Assembly (NCBI RefSeq): GCF_036186745.1
Contig: NZ_CP108086.1
Location: 62,001 to 126,000, forward strand
Direction: 5' to 3'
Source: Microbispora hainanensis
GTDB lineage: Bacteria > Actinomycetota > Actinomycetes > Streptosporangiales > Streptosporangiaceae
DNA: 64,000 nucleotides
Shown here piece after piece: positions 53,219 through 62,184 of this stretch. The position numbers were made by a program, and so were the translations under genes. The first letter of the stretch is position 1. Every line of letters begins with the position of its first letter. The notes under the pieces are model-generated. The model was not told the origin of the DNA, did not search any database, and saw nothing but the letters and a program-made list of their open reading frames with translations.

Positions 53219-54181
53219 ATGCATGCCATCGTCGTCCCCGCTTACGGTGATTCCTCCGTGCTGGAGTACGCCGAACGGCCCGACCCCGTTCCCGGTCCCG
53301 GGGAGGTGCTGGTCGACGTCGCGGCGACGGGCGTCAACTTCATCGACGTCTATCACCGCGAGGGCCGCTATCCGCTGCCGCTTCCGCTGATCCCGGGCTC
53401 GGAGACGGCCGGGACCGTCACGGCCGTCGGGCCCGGCGTGACCGACATCGTGCCCGGCGACCGGGTCGGCTCCGCCGCCGCGGTCGGCGCGTACGCGAGC
53501 AAGGCGATCATCCCGGCGGAGAAGGTGGTCCGGCTGCCCGACGGGCTGTCGCCCGATCTGGCGGCGGCGGTGCTGCTCCAGGGGCTGACCGCCCACTACC
53601 TGACCCACTCCACGTACGCGATCAGGTCGGGCGACGACGTGCTCGTGCACGCGGCGGCCGGGGGCATGGGCCTGCTGCTCGTCCAGATGGCCAAGCTCCG
53701 CGGCGCCCGCGTGATCGGCACGGTCTCCAGCGCCGAGAAGGAGAAGCTGGCCCGGCAGGCGGGGGCCGACGAGGTCGTCGGCTACGAGGGCTTCTCCGAG
53801 GCCGTCAAGGAGATCACCGACGGCGCCGGGGTGCACGTCGTCTATGACGGGGTCGGCGCCGCCACGTTCGACGGGTCGCTCGCGTCGCTGCGGCCGCGCG
53901 GCATGATGGCGCTGTACGGCGCGGCCAGCGGTCCCGTCCCGCCGTTCGACCCGCAGCGGCTCAACGCGGGCGGCTCGCTGTTCCTCACCCGGCCCACGCT
54001 GGCGCATTACACGGCCACCCGCGAGGAGCTGCTGTCGCGGGCGAACGACGTGCTCGGCTGGGTCGCCTCCGGCGCCGTGAAGGTGCACATCTCGCAGCGT
54101 TACCCGCTCGCCGAGGCCCGGCGCGCCCACGACGACCTGGAAGGCAGGCGGACGACCGGCAAGCTGCTGCTCATCCCCTGA
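53219..54181 (+). CDS. NADPH:quinone oxidoreductase (QOR, zinc-independent MDR)
   Basis: A 320-residue MDR of the QOR type: GVNFIDVYHREGRYPLPLPLIPGSETAGTV, VLLQGLTAHYL, VLVHAAAGGMGLLLVQMAKLRGA (NADPH site) and YDGVGAATFDGSLASLRPRGMMALYGAASG are family hallmarks. It reduces quinones by one or two electrons at NADPH cost. It starts 86 bp after the previous oxidoreductase; both probably belong to the HxlR-controlled stress set. Confidence 0.92.
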   Translation: MHAIVVPAYGDSSVLEYAERPDPVPGPGEVLVDVAATGVNFIDVYHREGRYPLPLPLIPGSETAGTVTAVGPGVTDIVPGDRVGSAAAVGAYASKAIIPAEKVVRLPDGLSPDLAAAVLLQGLTAHYLTHSTYAIRSGDDVLVHAAAGGMGLLLVQMAKLRGARVIGTVSSAEKEKLARQAGADEVVGYEGFSEAVKEITDGAGVHVVYDGVGAATFDGSLASLRPRGMMALYGAASGPVPPFDPQRLNAGGSLFLTRPTLAHYTATREELLSRANDVLGWVASGAVKVHISQRYPLAEARRAHDDLEGRRTTGKLLLIP

Positions 54182-54199
54182 CCTGCCGGTGAGCCGTCC

Positions 54200-55066
54200 T
54201 CAGGCGGCCATGTGGTCGATCAGGCGCTGCGCGGCCACCACGGCGCCGTCGGTGCGCATCTCGCCCGCGAGGGACGCGGCGCGGGCCGCCACGCCGGGGT
54301 GGAGAGCCTGGCCGAGGGCCTCGGCCAGCGACCCGGCGGTCGGCGCGGCGGGCGGGTGGGCGATCCAGATCCCGAGATCGGCGGCCCGCCGCGCCCAGTA
54401 GTGCTGGTCGTAGAGCTGCGGCACGACGACCTGGGGCGTCCCGGCCAGCGCCGCGGCGGTCGTGGTGCCCGCGCCGCCGTGGTGGACGACGGCGGCGACC
54501 CGGGGAAACAGTGCCCGCTGATCGGCCTCGTCGATCATCAGGCAGTCGGGGCCGTCGTCCGCCGGGGACAGCCCGGCCCAGCCGCGCAGCACGATCACCC
54601 GGCGGCCGAGCGCGCGGGCCGCGCCGATCGTCGCCCGCGCGACGTCCCGGGGAGCGCGGACGCTGCCGAATCCGACGCAGACGGGCGGCTCGCCGTCGTC
54701 GAGGAACTTCTCCAGGTCCGGCGGCAGCGGACGCGGGTCCGGCAGGATCCAGGCACCCGTCTGCACGACGCGTCGGGCCCGGGCCAGGGCCCCAGCGCGG
54801 GATCGGCGGCCGGCCAGGGCCGGTCGGTGAACATGTGCCCTCGGGTGTCCGCCACGGGGGCCAGGCCGGCCGCGGCCCGGTGGGCGTTGAGCGCGGCGCC
54901 GACCGTCTCGTTCCAGCGCCGCGCGTCCTCGGCCCACAGCGCGCGGTTGCCGGCCGCCTCGTCCACCGGCGCCCGCCCCCAGCCCGAGCTCCCGCAGCGC
55001 CACGGCCAGCGCCGCCATCGGCTGGACGTCGCCCCGCGTCCCGATCGTGGACAGCAGCACGCGCAT
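54200..55066 (-). pseudogene. MGT-type glycosyltransferase gene with internal deletion and frameshifts
   Basis: The frame starts as a macrolide-glycosyltransferase-like protein (MRVLLSTIGTRGDVQPMAALAVALRELG) and ends as one (GAWILPDPRPLPPDLEKFLDDGEPPVCVGFGS ... VVHHGGAGTTTAAALAGTPQVVVPQ). The middle is broken. A second frame carries ALWAEDARRWNETVGAALNAHR to TDRPWPAADPALGPWP, which belongs just before GAWILP. Compared with the roughly 400-residue family, around 150 residues after residue 30 are missing, and shifts occur near 54980 and 54780. Donor-binding residues (HHGGAGT) remain but the acceptor domain is destroyed. Confidence 0.82.
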
Positions 55067-55082
55067 ATGTACCCCCTGGTCA

Positions 55083-55210
55083 TGGTGTGGCTCACTGTGT
55101 GGCGGGTCGCGGTGTGGCGGGTCGGTGAACTGCCCGGCTCGCAGCGTGGCGGGTCGCGGGCCTGCCCGGCTCGCAGCGTGGCGTGGCGGGTCGCGGGCCT
55201 GCCCGGCTCA
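55083..55210. repeat. 32-bp-type degenerate tandem repeat between two genes
   Basis: GTGTGGCGGGTCG and TGCCCGGCTCGCA alternate about three times (units near 55112, 55144 and 55176, the last with a small internal insertion). The array lies in the gap upstream of the broken glycosyltransferase and past the end of the PucR-type gene. No coding or hairpin role is clear. Confidence 0.65.
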
Positions 55211-55297
55211 CGGCCCCCGATTGTCCGCCGTGACCGGGGTCTTGCCGCAAGCCCCCCTGCCGCCTGTACGGTGAAAGTGGCGGGGTCCCCGTACGGA

Positions 55298-56350
55298 TCA
55301 GGTGAGCGGGTGGGCCGGCCACTCCAGGAGGCGGGCCCCGAGCACGGCCGTCTCCAGCGTGAACCGCTGGGTGGGATCGCTCGGCGAGAAGCCGGTCAGC
55401 CTCCTGATCCGCTCCAGCCGGTAGGTGATCGCCCGGGTGCTGACGCCGAGCCTGCGCGCCGCCGCCGTGTGGTTGCCCTGCGAGGCGAAGATCGCCTCCA
55501 GCGTCTCCAGCAGCGGCTCGGGGCCGCCGCGGGCGGAGGTCAGCGGCCCGAGCACCGTCGAGACGAGGTCCACGATCGCGTCCCTGTCCCGCAGCAGCAC
55601 CGGGAAGACCAGCAGGTCTGCGGCCTTGAGCACCTGGGCCCGCAGGCCGAGCCGCCCGCCGAGGTCGATCGCGTTGACCGCTTCCCGATAGGACGTGACG
55701 ATCCCGCCGGGACCCTTGTGGGGGCGGCCCACCCCCACCCGCCAGTCCGTGAGCGCGGAGCGTACGTGGTGGGTGAACTCGCCGCTCGCGGCGGTCAGCG
55801 CGCCCGGGGCCACGCACACCAGCAGGCCGTCGCGGACGGCGACCAGGATGTTGTGCGAGCCGAACCTCGCCACCAGCGCCTGCTCGATCCTCCCGGCCAG
55901 CGGGTCGCCCGCCGCCATCGGGGTGCCGGGCCTGGCCACGGTCACGACGTACGCCCCGGCGAGCCGCAGGCCGAAGTGCTCGGCCCGTTCGGCGTCCGCT
56001 CTGCCCTGCAGCAGATCGTCGACGAACAGGCGGCGGGCCTCCTCCTCCTGCCGGAGCGCGGCGCGCTGGGCCTCCTCGTATCCCTCGATGTAGGCGGCCA
56101 TCCCGCGGCGTACGGCGCCGAAGGCCCCGCCGGCGGTGATCTCGGCGGCGTGCAGGCAGGCGTCGGCGAGCACCCGCAGCGGGATGCCGCGTTCGGCGGC
56201 GAGGGCGCCGCACTCGCGCAGGGCGTCCATGTCGGCGCGGGCGGGCAGCCTGCCGGTGGCGGCCGACGCGGCCAGAACCGACAGGAACCCGCCGAGTAAG
56301 TCGGCGGGCACTCCGGTCGCCTCGCTCACGCGAGCGAGAACGCTGTCCAT
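55298..56350 (-). CDS. PucR/CdaR-type transcriptional regulator
   Basis: A 350-residue protein with the PucR C-terminal helix-turn-helix (LLETLEAIFASQGNHTAAARRLGVSTRAITYRLERIRRLTGFSP) and a GGDEF-like/RsbT-type middle domain. It begins at an ATG overlapping the stop of the ABC-2 permease gene by one base (TGATG), so it is the third gene of an ATPase-permease-regulator operon. It may regulate this exporter or sense its cargo. Confidence 0.85.
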   Translation of the reverse strand: MDSVLARVSEATGVPADLLGGFLSVLAASAATGRLPARADMDALRECGALAAERGIPLRVLADACLHAAEITAGGAFGAVRRGMAAYIEGYEEAQRAALRQEEEARRLFVDDLLQGRADAERAEHFGLRLAGAYVVTVARPGTPMAAGDPLAGRIEQALVARFGSHNILVAVRDGLLVCVAPGALTAASGEFTHHVRSALTDWRVGVGRPHKGPGGIVTSYREAVNAIDLGGRLGLRAQVLKAADLLVFPVLLRDRDAIVDLVSTVLGPLTSARGGPEPLLETLEAIFASQGNHTAAARRLGVSTRAITYRLERIRRLTGFSPSDPTQRFTLETAVLGARLLEWPAHPLT

Positions 56351-57150
56351 CAGACTCCTACGTCACGCCGTTCGAAGGCGAGCAGCGCCGTCATGAGGAG
56401 CACGGCCGTCGCACCCAGCAGCACAAGGTAGTCACCGTACGGCCAGCCCTCATAGAGCGGCCTGCCGTCGAGGTAATAGTGGCTGGGCGAGATCCAGCGC
56501 AGCCAGGAGATCGCGTCGACGTTCCGGCCCATCGTCTCCACGATGTATCCGGCGACGCCCCACACGCCGGTCACGGCGAGCGCCACCTGCCTGCGCCCGG
56601 ACGCCGCGCCCACGCACAGCGTCAGCGTCCCGAAGAACAGCACGAGCAGGAACAGCCCGGTGTGGGCGGCGAGGATCTTGCCGAACGGCACGTTCATGTC
56701 GGCGGCGGACGCGGCCACGGTGGCGACGGCCAGCGTCACGAGCGCCACGATGAGCAGGCCGAGCGCCAGCGCGGCCCAGCGCTCCAGGAGCAGCCGCCTG
56801 CGGTCGATCGGCAGCGTCAGCGTGAGCTCCAGCGTCTTGTTCTCCTCGGGGCCGGCGATGGCCCGGTTGCCGAGGATCGCGGCGCACATGGTGAACAGCA
56901 GTGGGCCGAGGAGCTGGTAGGCGACCGCCTGCAGATAGCCGCGCCCGGTCGCGATGTCGGACATGCCGCCCATCAGGTCTCGGAACGCGCCCGGATATTT
57001 GGCGACGGCCTGCGCGCTGAACGCCTCGGGGTCGTCCATGAAGCCCGCGTAGATCGAGATGTACATCGTGAGGAACGCGCACAGCCCGACCGTCCACCCG
57101 ATGAGGGCACGGCGATACTCCCCCAGGCTCTTACGCACCAGCGTGGGCAT
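56350..57150 (-). CDS. ABC-2-type permease
   Basis: A 266-residue membrane protein with six hydrophobic segments (ALIGWTVGLCAFLTMYISIYAGF to GDYLVLLGATAVLLMTALLAFERRDV), typical of ABC-2 exporters for drugs or lipids. GPEENKTLELTLTLPIDRRRLLLERW is the conserved cytosolic loop. Its start lies 20 nt inside the ATPase gene, so the two subunits are coupled. Confidence 0.9.
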   Translation of the reverse strand: MPTLVRKSLGEYRRALIGWTVGLCAFLTMYISIYAGFMDDPEAFSAQAVAKYPGAFRDLMGGMSDIATGRGYLQAVAYQLLGPLLFTMCAAILGNRAIAGPEENKTLELTLTLPIDRRRLLLERWAALALGLLIVALVTLAVATVAASAADMNVPFGKILAAHTGLFLLVLFFGTLTLCVGAASGRRQVALAVTGVWGVAGYIVETMGRNVDAISWLRWISPSHYYLDGRPLYEGWPYGDYLVLLGATAVLLMTALLAFERRDVGV

Positions 57151-58039
57151 GACGGCCCTCCTCCTCGCTGTAGTAGGTCAGGAAGATCTCCTCCAGGTCC
57201 GGCTCCGCGCTGACCATGTGGACCACGGTGTAGCGGGCCGCCGCCTTGATCAGCGCGTCGGGCCTGCCGTCGATCGTGCAGCGCAGGCTCGCCCCCTGCA
57301 CGACCACGTCGCGTACGCCCGGGAGGCCCTGGAACGACTCTGCCGGGACCGGCGCGTCGAAGTGGAGCTCCACGTGGCGTACGGCCCGCTCGCGCAGCGC
57401 GGCGATGTCCTCCACCGCGACGAGGCGGCCCGCCCGCACGATGCCCACCCGGTCGGCCACGTGCTCCACCTCGGCGAGCACATGCGACGACATGAGGATC
57501 GTGCGACCGGCCGTGCGCGCCTCCCTGACCATGGCCAGGAACTCCTGCTGCACCAGCGGGTCGAGCCCGCCCGTCGGCTCGTCCAGGATGAGCAGGTCGG
57601 GCTCGTGCATGAACGCCTGGATGAGCCCGACCTTCTGCTTGTTGCCCTTCGACAGCTCCCCCATCCTGGCGGACAGGTCGGCGTCGAGCCGCTCGGCCAG
57701 GTCGTCGATCCTGCCGCGGCTCACCCCTCCGCGCACGTCGGCGAGGAACTGCAGGTAGTCGCGGGCCCGCTCCCTGCCCTCCAGGGCCAGCTCGCCCGGG
57801 AGGTAGCCGATCCGGGCGCGTACGCGCGGATCACGCGTGTCCGCGCCGAAGACGGTCGCCCGGCCGGACGTCGGCCGGATCACGTCGAGAAGCAGCCGGA
57901 TCGTCGTCGTCTTGCCCGCGCCGTTGGGGCCCAGATAGCCGAAGACCTCGCCCGGCCGGATTTCGAGGGTGAGGTCTTCGAGACCTCGTCTCGCACCGTA
58001 GAACTTCGTCAGCCCTTCGGTCTCCACCACTGCTGTCAT
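57131..58039 (-). CDS. ABC exporter ATPase (DrrA-like)
   Basis: A 302-residue ATPase: Walker A YLGPNGAGKTTTIRLLLD, signature LSKGNKQKVGLIQAFMHEP, Walker B LLILDEPTGGLDPL and H-loop SSHVLAEVEHVADR, with a C-terminal domain as in DrrA/CcmA-type exporters. It drives the overlapping ABC-2 permease. The substrate is unknown; daunorubicin-type drug efflux is only the family label. Confidence 0.93.
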   Translation of the reverse strand: MTAVVETEGLTKFYGARRGLEDLTLEIRPGEVFGYLGPNGAGKTTTIRLLLDVIRPTSGRATVFGADTRDPRVRARIGYLPGELALEGRERARDYLQFLADVRGGVSRGRIDDLAERLDADLSARMGELSKGNKQKVGLIQAFMHEPDLLILDEPTGGLDPLVQQEFLAMVREARTAGRTILMSSHVLAEVEHVADRVGIVRAGRLVAVEDIAALRERAVRHVELHFDAPVPAESFQGLPGVRDVVVQGASLRCTIDGRPDALIKAAARYTVVHMVSAEPDLEEIFLTYYSEEEGRHAHAGA

Positions 58040-58140
58040 GCCGCAATGGTGGCGCTCCCGTCAGGCGCGGGGTATGCCCGCTTCCGGACACTTGCCGATC
58101 GTGTTCGTTCGCACCTTCGGCAAAGCGCGATCAAGACACA

Positions 58141-58524
58141 TCACGGCGTGCCGCAGTCGGCGGAGCCGGGCAGCAGGTGGCGGTAGCGCGACACCAGCCG
58201 GTAGCCCGCCTCCGCCAGCCAGCTCACCGGCGGCGTCAGCAGCACCCGGCCGGCCGCGCGCCAGGCCGCGTGCGGCTGCAGGGCGAGGAGCAGCGCCACG
58301 GCACGCGCGCCGTGGGCGCGCAGCCCGCCCGGCCCGAGGAGCCGCACGGACGTCTCGGCCTCGTCGCGCGACAGGCCCGCCGCCTGGAGGTCGAGGCCCT
58401 GCCACGCCCGCACCAAGGGCATGTACGGCAGGAACCGGTGCCCGGCGTCCACACACGCCTGGCAGAAGGCGCAGTCACCGTCGAAGACCAGCAGGACCCG
58501 GTTCTCTGCGTTTTCTTGGCCCAT
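58141..58524 (-). CDS. DCC-family thiol-disulfide oxidoreductase-like protein
   Basis: A 127-residue DUF393 protein with the naming motif DGDCAFCQACVDAG at its N-terminus and a helical remainder ending in the membrane-associated-looking PPVSWLAEAGYRLVSRYRHLLPG. A thioredoxin-like redox role is assumed for the family. ATG 58524 (MGQENAENRVLLVFDGDC) fits; an in-frame GTG 33 nt upstream is possible. It follows the cobD unit after 10 bp. Confidence 0.85.
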   Translation of the reverse strand: MGQENAENRVLLVFDGDCAFCQACVDAGHRFLPYMPLVRAWQGLDLQAAGLSRDEAETSVRLLGPGGLRAHGARAVALLLALQPHAAWRAAGRVLLTPPVSWLAEAGYRLVSRYRHLLPGSADCGTP

Positions 58525-58534
58525 GCTGCCGAAC

Positions 58535-58681
58535 CTACCGATCCTGGGACGGATCACTCCGGTCGCGTGGTGGTGGCGCGGGCCGCCGTGACGCGCGCGC
58601 GGCCAGGACGACGACCAGGATCACGGCGACCGCGAAACTGAAGACGACCGCGACCACCAGCAACAGGATGAGCGCGCTCAT
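58535..58681 (-). CDS. 48-residue single-span membrane protein coupled to cobD
   Basis: The ATG at 58681 overlaps the cobD stop (ATGA). The product begins MSALILLLVVAVVFSFAVAV and continues hydrophobic to about residue 28, then has a basic/proline tail (ASRRPAPPPRDRSDPSQDR). It is clearly a short membrane protein in the cobD transcript, ending 10 bp before the DCC gene. No family is recognised; it might be an accessory to the membrane enzyme CobD. Confidence 0.65.
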   Translation of the reverse strand: MSALILLLVVAVVFSFAVAVILVVVLAARASRRPAPPPRDRSDPSQDR

Positions 58682-59760
58682 CGCCGATCCGTCCAGCGTG
58701 CCCGTCTTTGGAGCAGGCGTGCCGACCCCCGGGCCAGGCGCGCCCGTCCTTGGAGCAGGAGTGCTGGACCACGGGCCAGGCGTGCGGCGACCGCCAGGCG
58801 TGTGGCGACGGCCAGGCCCACCGAGGCGTACGACACCGCACGCGCGAGCCGTACGGACCTGGGGATGTCGGCGACGGCCGGGCGAGGGCCGTCGCCCAGC
58901 TCCGGGCGGTGCTCGACCCTGCCGCCGTAGTCGTTGGCCCCGCCGAGCCGTACGCCGAGGGCGCCGGCGAAGGCCGCCTCGCAGCGTCCGGAGTTGGGGC
59001 TGGGGTGGCGGTGCCCGTCCCTGATCCACACGGCGGCCGCGCGGCGGGGAGAGCCGCCCGCCAGACCGGCCAGGCCCGCCGTGAGCAGGGCCGTCAGCCG
59101 GGCCGGCACATAGTTGGCCACGTCGTCCAGCCGGGCCGAGGCCCAGCCGAACCTCGCGTAGCGCGGCGACCGGTGGCCCACCATCGCGTCGAGCGTGTTC
59201 ACCGCGCGATAGCCGAGCAGGCCGGGCACGCCGAAGATCGCGCCCCACACGAGCGGGGCCACGACGGCGTCCGAGGTGTTCTCCGCGATGGACTCGACCG
59301 TGCCCCGCGCCAGCTCCGCGGCGTCCAGCCCGGACGGGTCGCGTCCGCACAGGTGCGGCAGGCGGGCGCGGGCGGCGGCCAGATCGCCCTCCTCCAGCGA
59401 ACGGGCCATCAGCATGCCCTCCCTGCCCAGCGTCGTGCCGCCGAGCACCGCCCATGTGGCGGCGGCGGTGACCGCGGCGCGGGCGATCGGGCTCGACCGG
59501 GTCACCCGCTCGGCGAGCAGCCCCGCCGCCGTCGCCGCGCCGACGCAGATGGTGGTGTAGGCCACGCCCGCTAACCGCGAATCGCGATATATGCGCTTTT
59601 CGAGGGCGGCGGCCCGGCTGCCGAACACCGCGACGGGATGGCCGCGTCTGGGATCTCCCACCGCCGCGTCGATCACGGCCCCGGCGAGCAGCCCCGCCGC
59701 CGTGGCACCGTCCAGGATCCGGGTCACGCAGGCATTCTGCCGTACGTGCCCCTTTGTCAT
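58678..59760 (-). CDS. cobD: Adenosylcobinamide-phosphate synthase
   Basis: A 360-residue CobD/CbiB membrane enzyme that attaches the aminopropanol arm to adenosylcobyric acid. Diagnostic segments are GDPRRGHPVAVFG, the LCGRDPSGLDAAELARGTVESIAENTSDAVVAPLVW block, NTLDAMVGHRSPRYARFGWASARLDDVANYVPARL and HPSPNSGRCEAAFAGALGVRLGGANDYGG. The last 45 residues are a low-complexity Arg/Leu/Ala run built on 18-21-bp DNA repeats, outside the conserved enzyme. The ATG at 59760 overlaps the stop of the upstream phosphotransferase gene (ATGA). Confidence 0.92.
   Translation of the reverse strand: MTKGHVRQNACVTRILDGATAAGLLAGAVIDAAVGDPRRGHPVAVFGSRAAALEKRIYRDSRLAGVAYTTICVGAATAAGLLAERVTRSSPIARAAVTAAATWAVLGGTTLGREGMLMARSLEEGDLAAARARLPHLCGRDPSGLDAAELARGTVESIAENTSDAVVAPLVWGAIFGVPGLLGYRAVNTLDAMVGHRSPRYARFGWASARLDDVANYVPARLTALLTAGLAGLAGGSPRRAAAVWIRDGHRHPSPNSGRCEAAFAGALGVRLGGANDYGGRVEHRPELGDGPRPAVADIPRSVRLARAVSYASVGLAVATRLAVAARLARGPALLLQGRARLARGSARLLQRRARWTDRR
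58700..58817. repeat. Degenerate 21/18-bp in-frame array in the cobD 3' end
   Basis: Units such as CCAGGCGTGCGGCGACCG and longer 21-bp versions repeat five or six times, and a 42-bp double unit is duplicated (58700-58741 and 58742-58783). All keep the cobD frame and encode LAVATR/LARGSAR-like heptads at the C-terminus. Confidence 0.7.
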
Positions 59761-60572
59761 GAGATGGGCTCGTAGCCGATGAGGCGACTGTGGATCGCGT
59801 CCTCGTTGGCGTCGAGCCAGACTGCGGCGCGCCTGATCCGTCCGCCCGCGCCGTCGTCCCACATGCGCGCCCAGCCGCCGCCGAGCGTCCTGGCCCGGTC
59901 GCGCATCAGCGCGTAGGAGCGGCCGAACCGCGTCCTGGCCGTCTCCACCAGCCGGAGCCGGTCACGCAGCGGCAGGCCGTACGCGTCGCAGAACGCCCGC
60001 ACGCGGGCCGCCGCGTCCAGTGAGCGCTGCGCAGGGTCGCGGTCAAGGGGATCGGCCAGCGGGGCCCAGTGCCGCAACGTGGTGACCACATCGAACAGCC
60101 GCGTCGTCGGCCTGGCCATGTCGAAGTCGATCAGCGCGTACGGCAGGAGATCCCGCCCTGTCTTCCGGAAGACGACATTGGCCGGAGTGACGTCGCAGTG
60201 GCCCACGAGCTCGGCGGGGCCCTCCGGCGCCGAGCCGTTCTCCCAGACGGCGCCGGGAGGCGGGACGAACGAGGCCGCCGCGTCGTGGAAGCGCCGCAGC
60301 AGCCGGGCAAGGGCGGTCAGCGCCTCGTCGCTCACCGCGTACGCCGGCAGGGGATGCGTCGGCACCATGCCCTCGACGTACGTGAGGATGGCCCTGCCCC
60401 GCTCGTCTGTGCCGAGAACCCGCGGCGCCCGGTCGAACCCGGCGTCCTCCAGGTGCCGCAGCAGCGCGTGGACCGACGGCGACGTGGCACGCATCGGCCG
60501 CCGTACCGTCGCCCCCACCCGTACGACCCCTTCGGAGACGTCTCCGAGGAGCGGGATCTCGCGTACGGACAT
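59757..60572 (-). CDS. APH-type phosphotransferase
   Basis: A 271-residue aminoglycoside-phosphotransferase/choline-kinase-like protein. The catalytic loop GHCDVTPANVVF and the metal-binding LIDFDMARPTTRLFD are intact. It phosphorylates a hydroxyl on an unknown small molecule; its position directly before cobD with a 4-nt overlap (ATGA) is notable, since CobD needs aminopropanol (phosphate) substrates, but no dedicated role is known. Antibiotic resistance cannot be concluded. Confidence 0.85.
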   Translation of the reverse strand: MSVREIPLLGDVSEGVVRVGATVRRPMRATSPSVHALLRHLEDAGFDRAPRVLGTDERGRAILTYVEGMVPTHPLPAYAVSDEALTALARLLRRFHDAAASFVPPPGAVWENGSAPEGPAELVGHCDVTPANVVFRKTGRDLLPYALIDFDMARPTTRLFDVVTTLRHWAPLADPLDRDPAQRSLDAAARVRAFCDAYGLPLRDRLRLVETARTRFGRSYALMRDRARTLGGGWARMWDDGAGGRIRRAAVWLDANEDAIHSRLIGYEPIS

Positions 60573-60878
60573 GGCGCTGGAGTTTAGCCCCGCAGGCGAT
60601 CACATTTCCGCCGGAAAGCACGAAGAACAGGAAAACGTCTCGCCACGCGGACGAATGTCCACCTGGCGAGAAGCCGGGCGGCATCGTGACCCTCCTGCGC
60701 GTGAGCAGTGCTGGATCGACCTTCCCTGCAGGAGGCCCGAGCACGTGCCTGAGCGGCATCGACGCAGGCCGAGCGGCCCCGGTGACCGGGCTCACAGGCC
60801 CACACGAGGCATGCGCCGGCCCATGTCCGGGAAACCGGGTGTGTACCCGGTCCCCGGATCATGCAGAATTAGGCACGA
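60573..60878. other. Gap before tRNA-Arg, no gene seen
   Basis: About 300 bp with moderately lower GC near 60590-60660. It must contain the promoters of the divergent phosphotransferase and the tRNA. Small open frames here have no family signature. Confidence 0.5.
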
Positions 60879-60952
60879 GCGCCCTTAGCTCAGCTGGATA
60901 GAGCATCGGACTTCTAATCCGACGGTCGGGGGTTCGAATCCCTCAGGGCGCG
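60879..60952 (+). tRNA. tRNA-Arg (anticodon UCU)
   Basis: A full cloverleaf can be drawn. The acceptor stem is GCGCCCT/AGGGCGC with discriminator G; the D-arm contains TAGCTCAGCTGGATAGAGC; the anticodon stem is TCGGA/TCCGA around CTTCTAA with anticodon TCT at 60913-60915; the T-arm is GGGGGTTCGAATCCC. It reads the rare AGA codon. CCA is not encoded. Confidence 0.97.
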
Positions 60953-61126
60953 CTCCTCTCCTCAGCCTCTTTGGCCCCTGACCTGGGCTTCTACTTGATC
61001 GTGCCGTGATCGCGCGTGCAGCCGTACGCCACCGAGAGCCGCCGCTTGTCGCCAGTCACGGGATATACGCGGGATGATGTTGGAAAGCGGACGGTCGGGC
61101 CGTCGTGATCGTGGATCATCGGTGAC

Positions 61127-61840
61127 ATGAACGGGAACGACGGAGAATCGGGCGTCGACCTTCTCCGTTTGGCGATCGCCCCCTCGTCCTGCAGGCCAGG
61201 CAGCGAAGCATTCCAGCTGCAGGTCTACGTCAACGGAGCGGAGATGACCTCCGCCGGGGCGGGGCTGGGGATGGATCCGTACAACGTCCTGCTCCCAGCT
61301 AATCGACTGCTGGCCGATTCCCAGCCGCGCACTGTCGCGATCGCTCGTTGCGGCGCACGCGGCGTCTACGACTGCGGGGGCACGGACGTCATCATCACCC
61401 GTGATGGGGACCTAGTGCGCTGGGAATGGTCGAGAGAGGTGCCCATGGACCGCAGCGCCTGCTTCGCGGCCACTCAGTACGAGCTGGAGGTCTCGCGGGT
61501 CGCCGCGGATCATTCGTGGGAGACCCCGATGCGCACCGCGGGGCGGCTGGTCCTGACGAGCATCGACCATGCCCGACTGCTGACTTACGGCCTCAGCGCC
61601 AAGAGAGCCGTCCCCGAGATCCTGATCTGTTCGAGGTCTGGCTTGGGGGTCGAGGATGGCTACCAGGTCTTCGTCGCCGCTCCCTGGCAGGGCCGCAGCC
61701 CGGCCGAACTGGCGCGCGAGGTCTGCGAGATCCTGGCGCGTCCTCCTCGGGAGTGGCCAGCCACTTGGCATTCCGTCAAGGGCTGGGTGACTACGCCGCC
61801 GAGCATTGCGGGGCCGTCCTGGGAACGCGAGCGGCTCTGA
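61127..61840 (+). CDS. Protein of unknown function
   Basis: A 237-residue soluble protein with no signal peptide or membrane segment, not recognised. Visible features are an N-terminal beta-rich part (FQLQVYVNGAEMTSAGAGLGMDPYNVLLP), a run YDCGGTDVIITRDGDLVRWEW and a Trp/Pro-rich end. The VYVNG and DCGGTDV patterns recall actinomycete orphan proteins that act as immunity partners, but this is a guess. It lies just after the tRNA gene, a common integration neighbourhood. Confidence 0.6.
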   Translation: MNGNDGESGVDLLRLAIAPSSCRPGSEAFQLQVYVNGAEMTSAGAGLGMDPYNVLLPANRLLADSQPRTVAIARCGARGVYDCGGTDVIITRDGDLVRWEWSREVPMDRSACFAATQYELEVSRVAADHSWETPMRTAGRLVLTSIDHARLLTYGLSAKRAVPEILICSRSGLGVEDGYQVFVAAPWQGRSPAELAREVCEILARPPREWPATWHSVKGWVTTPPSIAGPSWERERL

Positions 61841-62175
61841 CGTCGCAGCGGCTACCAACCCCGGAAGGATTCGTCCCATCTAGAAACCCAGCTACGAGCC
61901 GGAGGTGATCAGGACGGAAAGGTATGCGCATCGCGCTAGAAACCCCAGGTCGCCGGCTGATTCCGTACAACTGGACAGGGTGACGAGAGGGCAATCACGG
62001 TGACTCACGACCGGCCGGCCGGCAAGCTCAGGGCCATGGGCTATGTGCAGCCGGACGCCCCAGATGCAGCCCCAGGCGGCCACTCCCGGAAAATATCCGG
62101 AACAATCTTGACCACGTGGCCTCCCATCCAGGGTTGCAGCTCGCATCAGAATCTCAGGAGGCGCCATCTCCGCTC
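61841..62175. other. Gap between the unknown protein and the CPCC gene
   Basis: About 335 bp with no convincing coding frame; short frames in both directions lack ribosome sites and family features. The promoter of the CPCC gene is probably near its right end. Confidence 0.5.
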
Positions 62176-62184
62176 GTGGACAAC

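Noticed and set aside
59757..60572. Aminoglycoside resistance gene
   Set aside because: The APH fold is generic; sequence gives no substrate evidence and the context is cobalamin synthesis.
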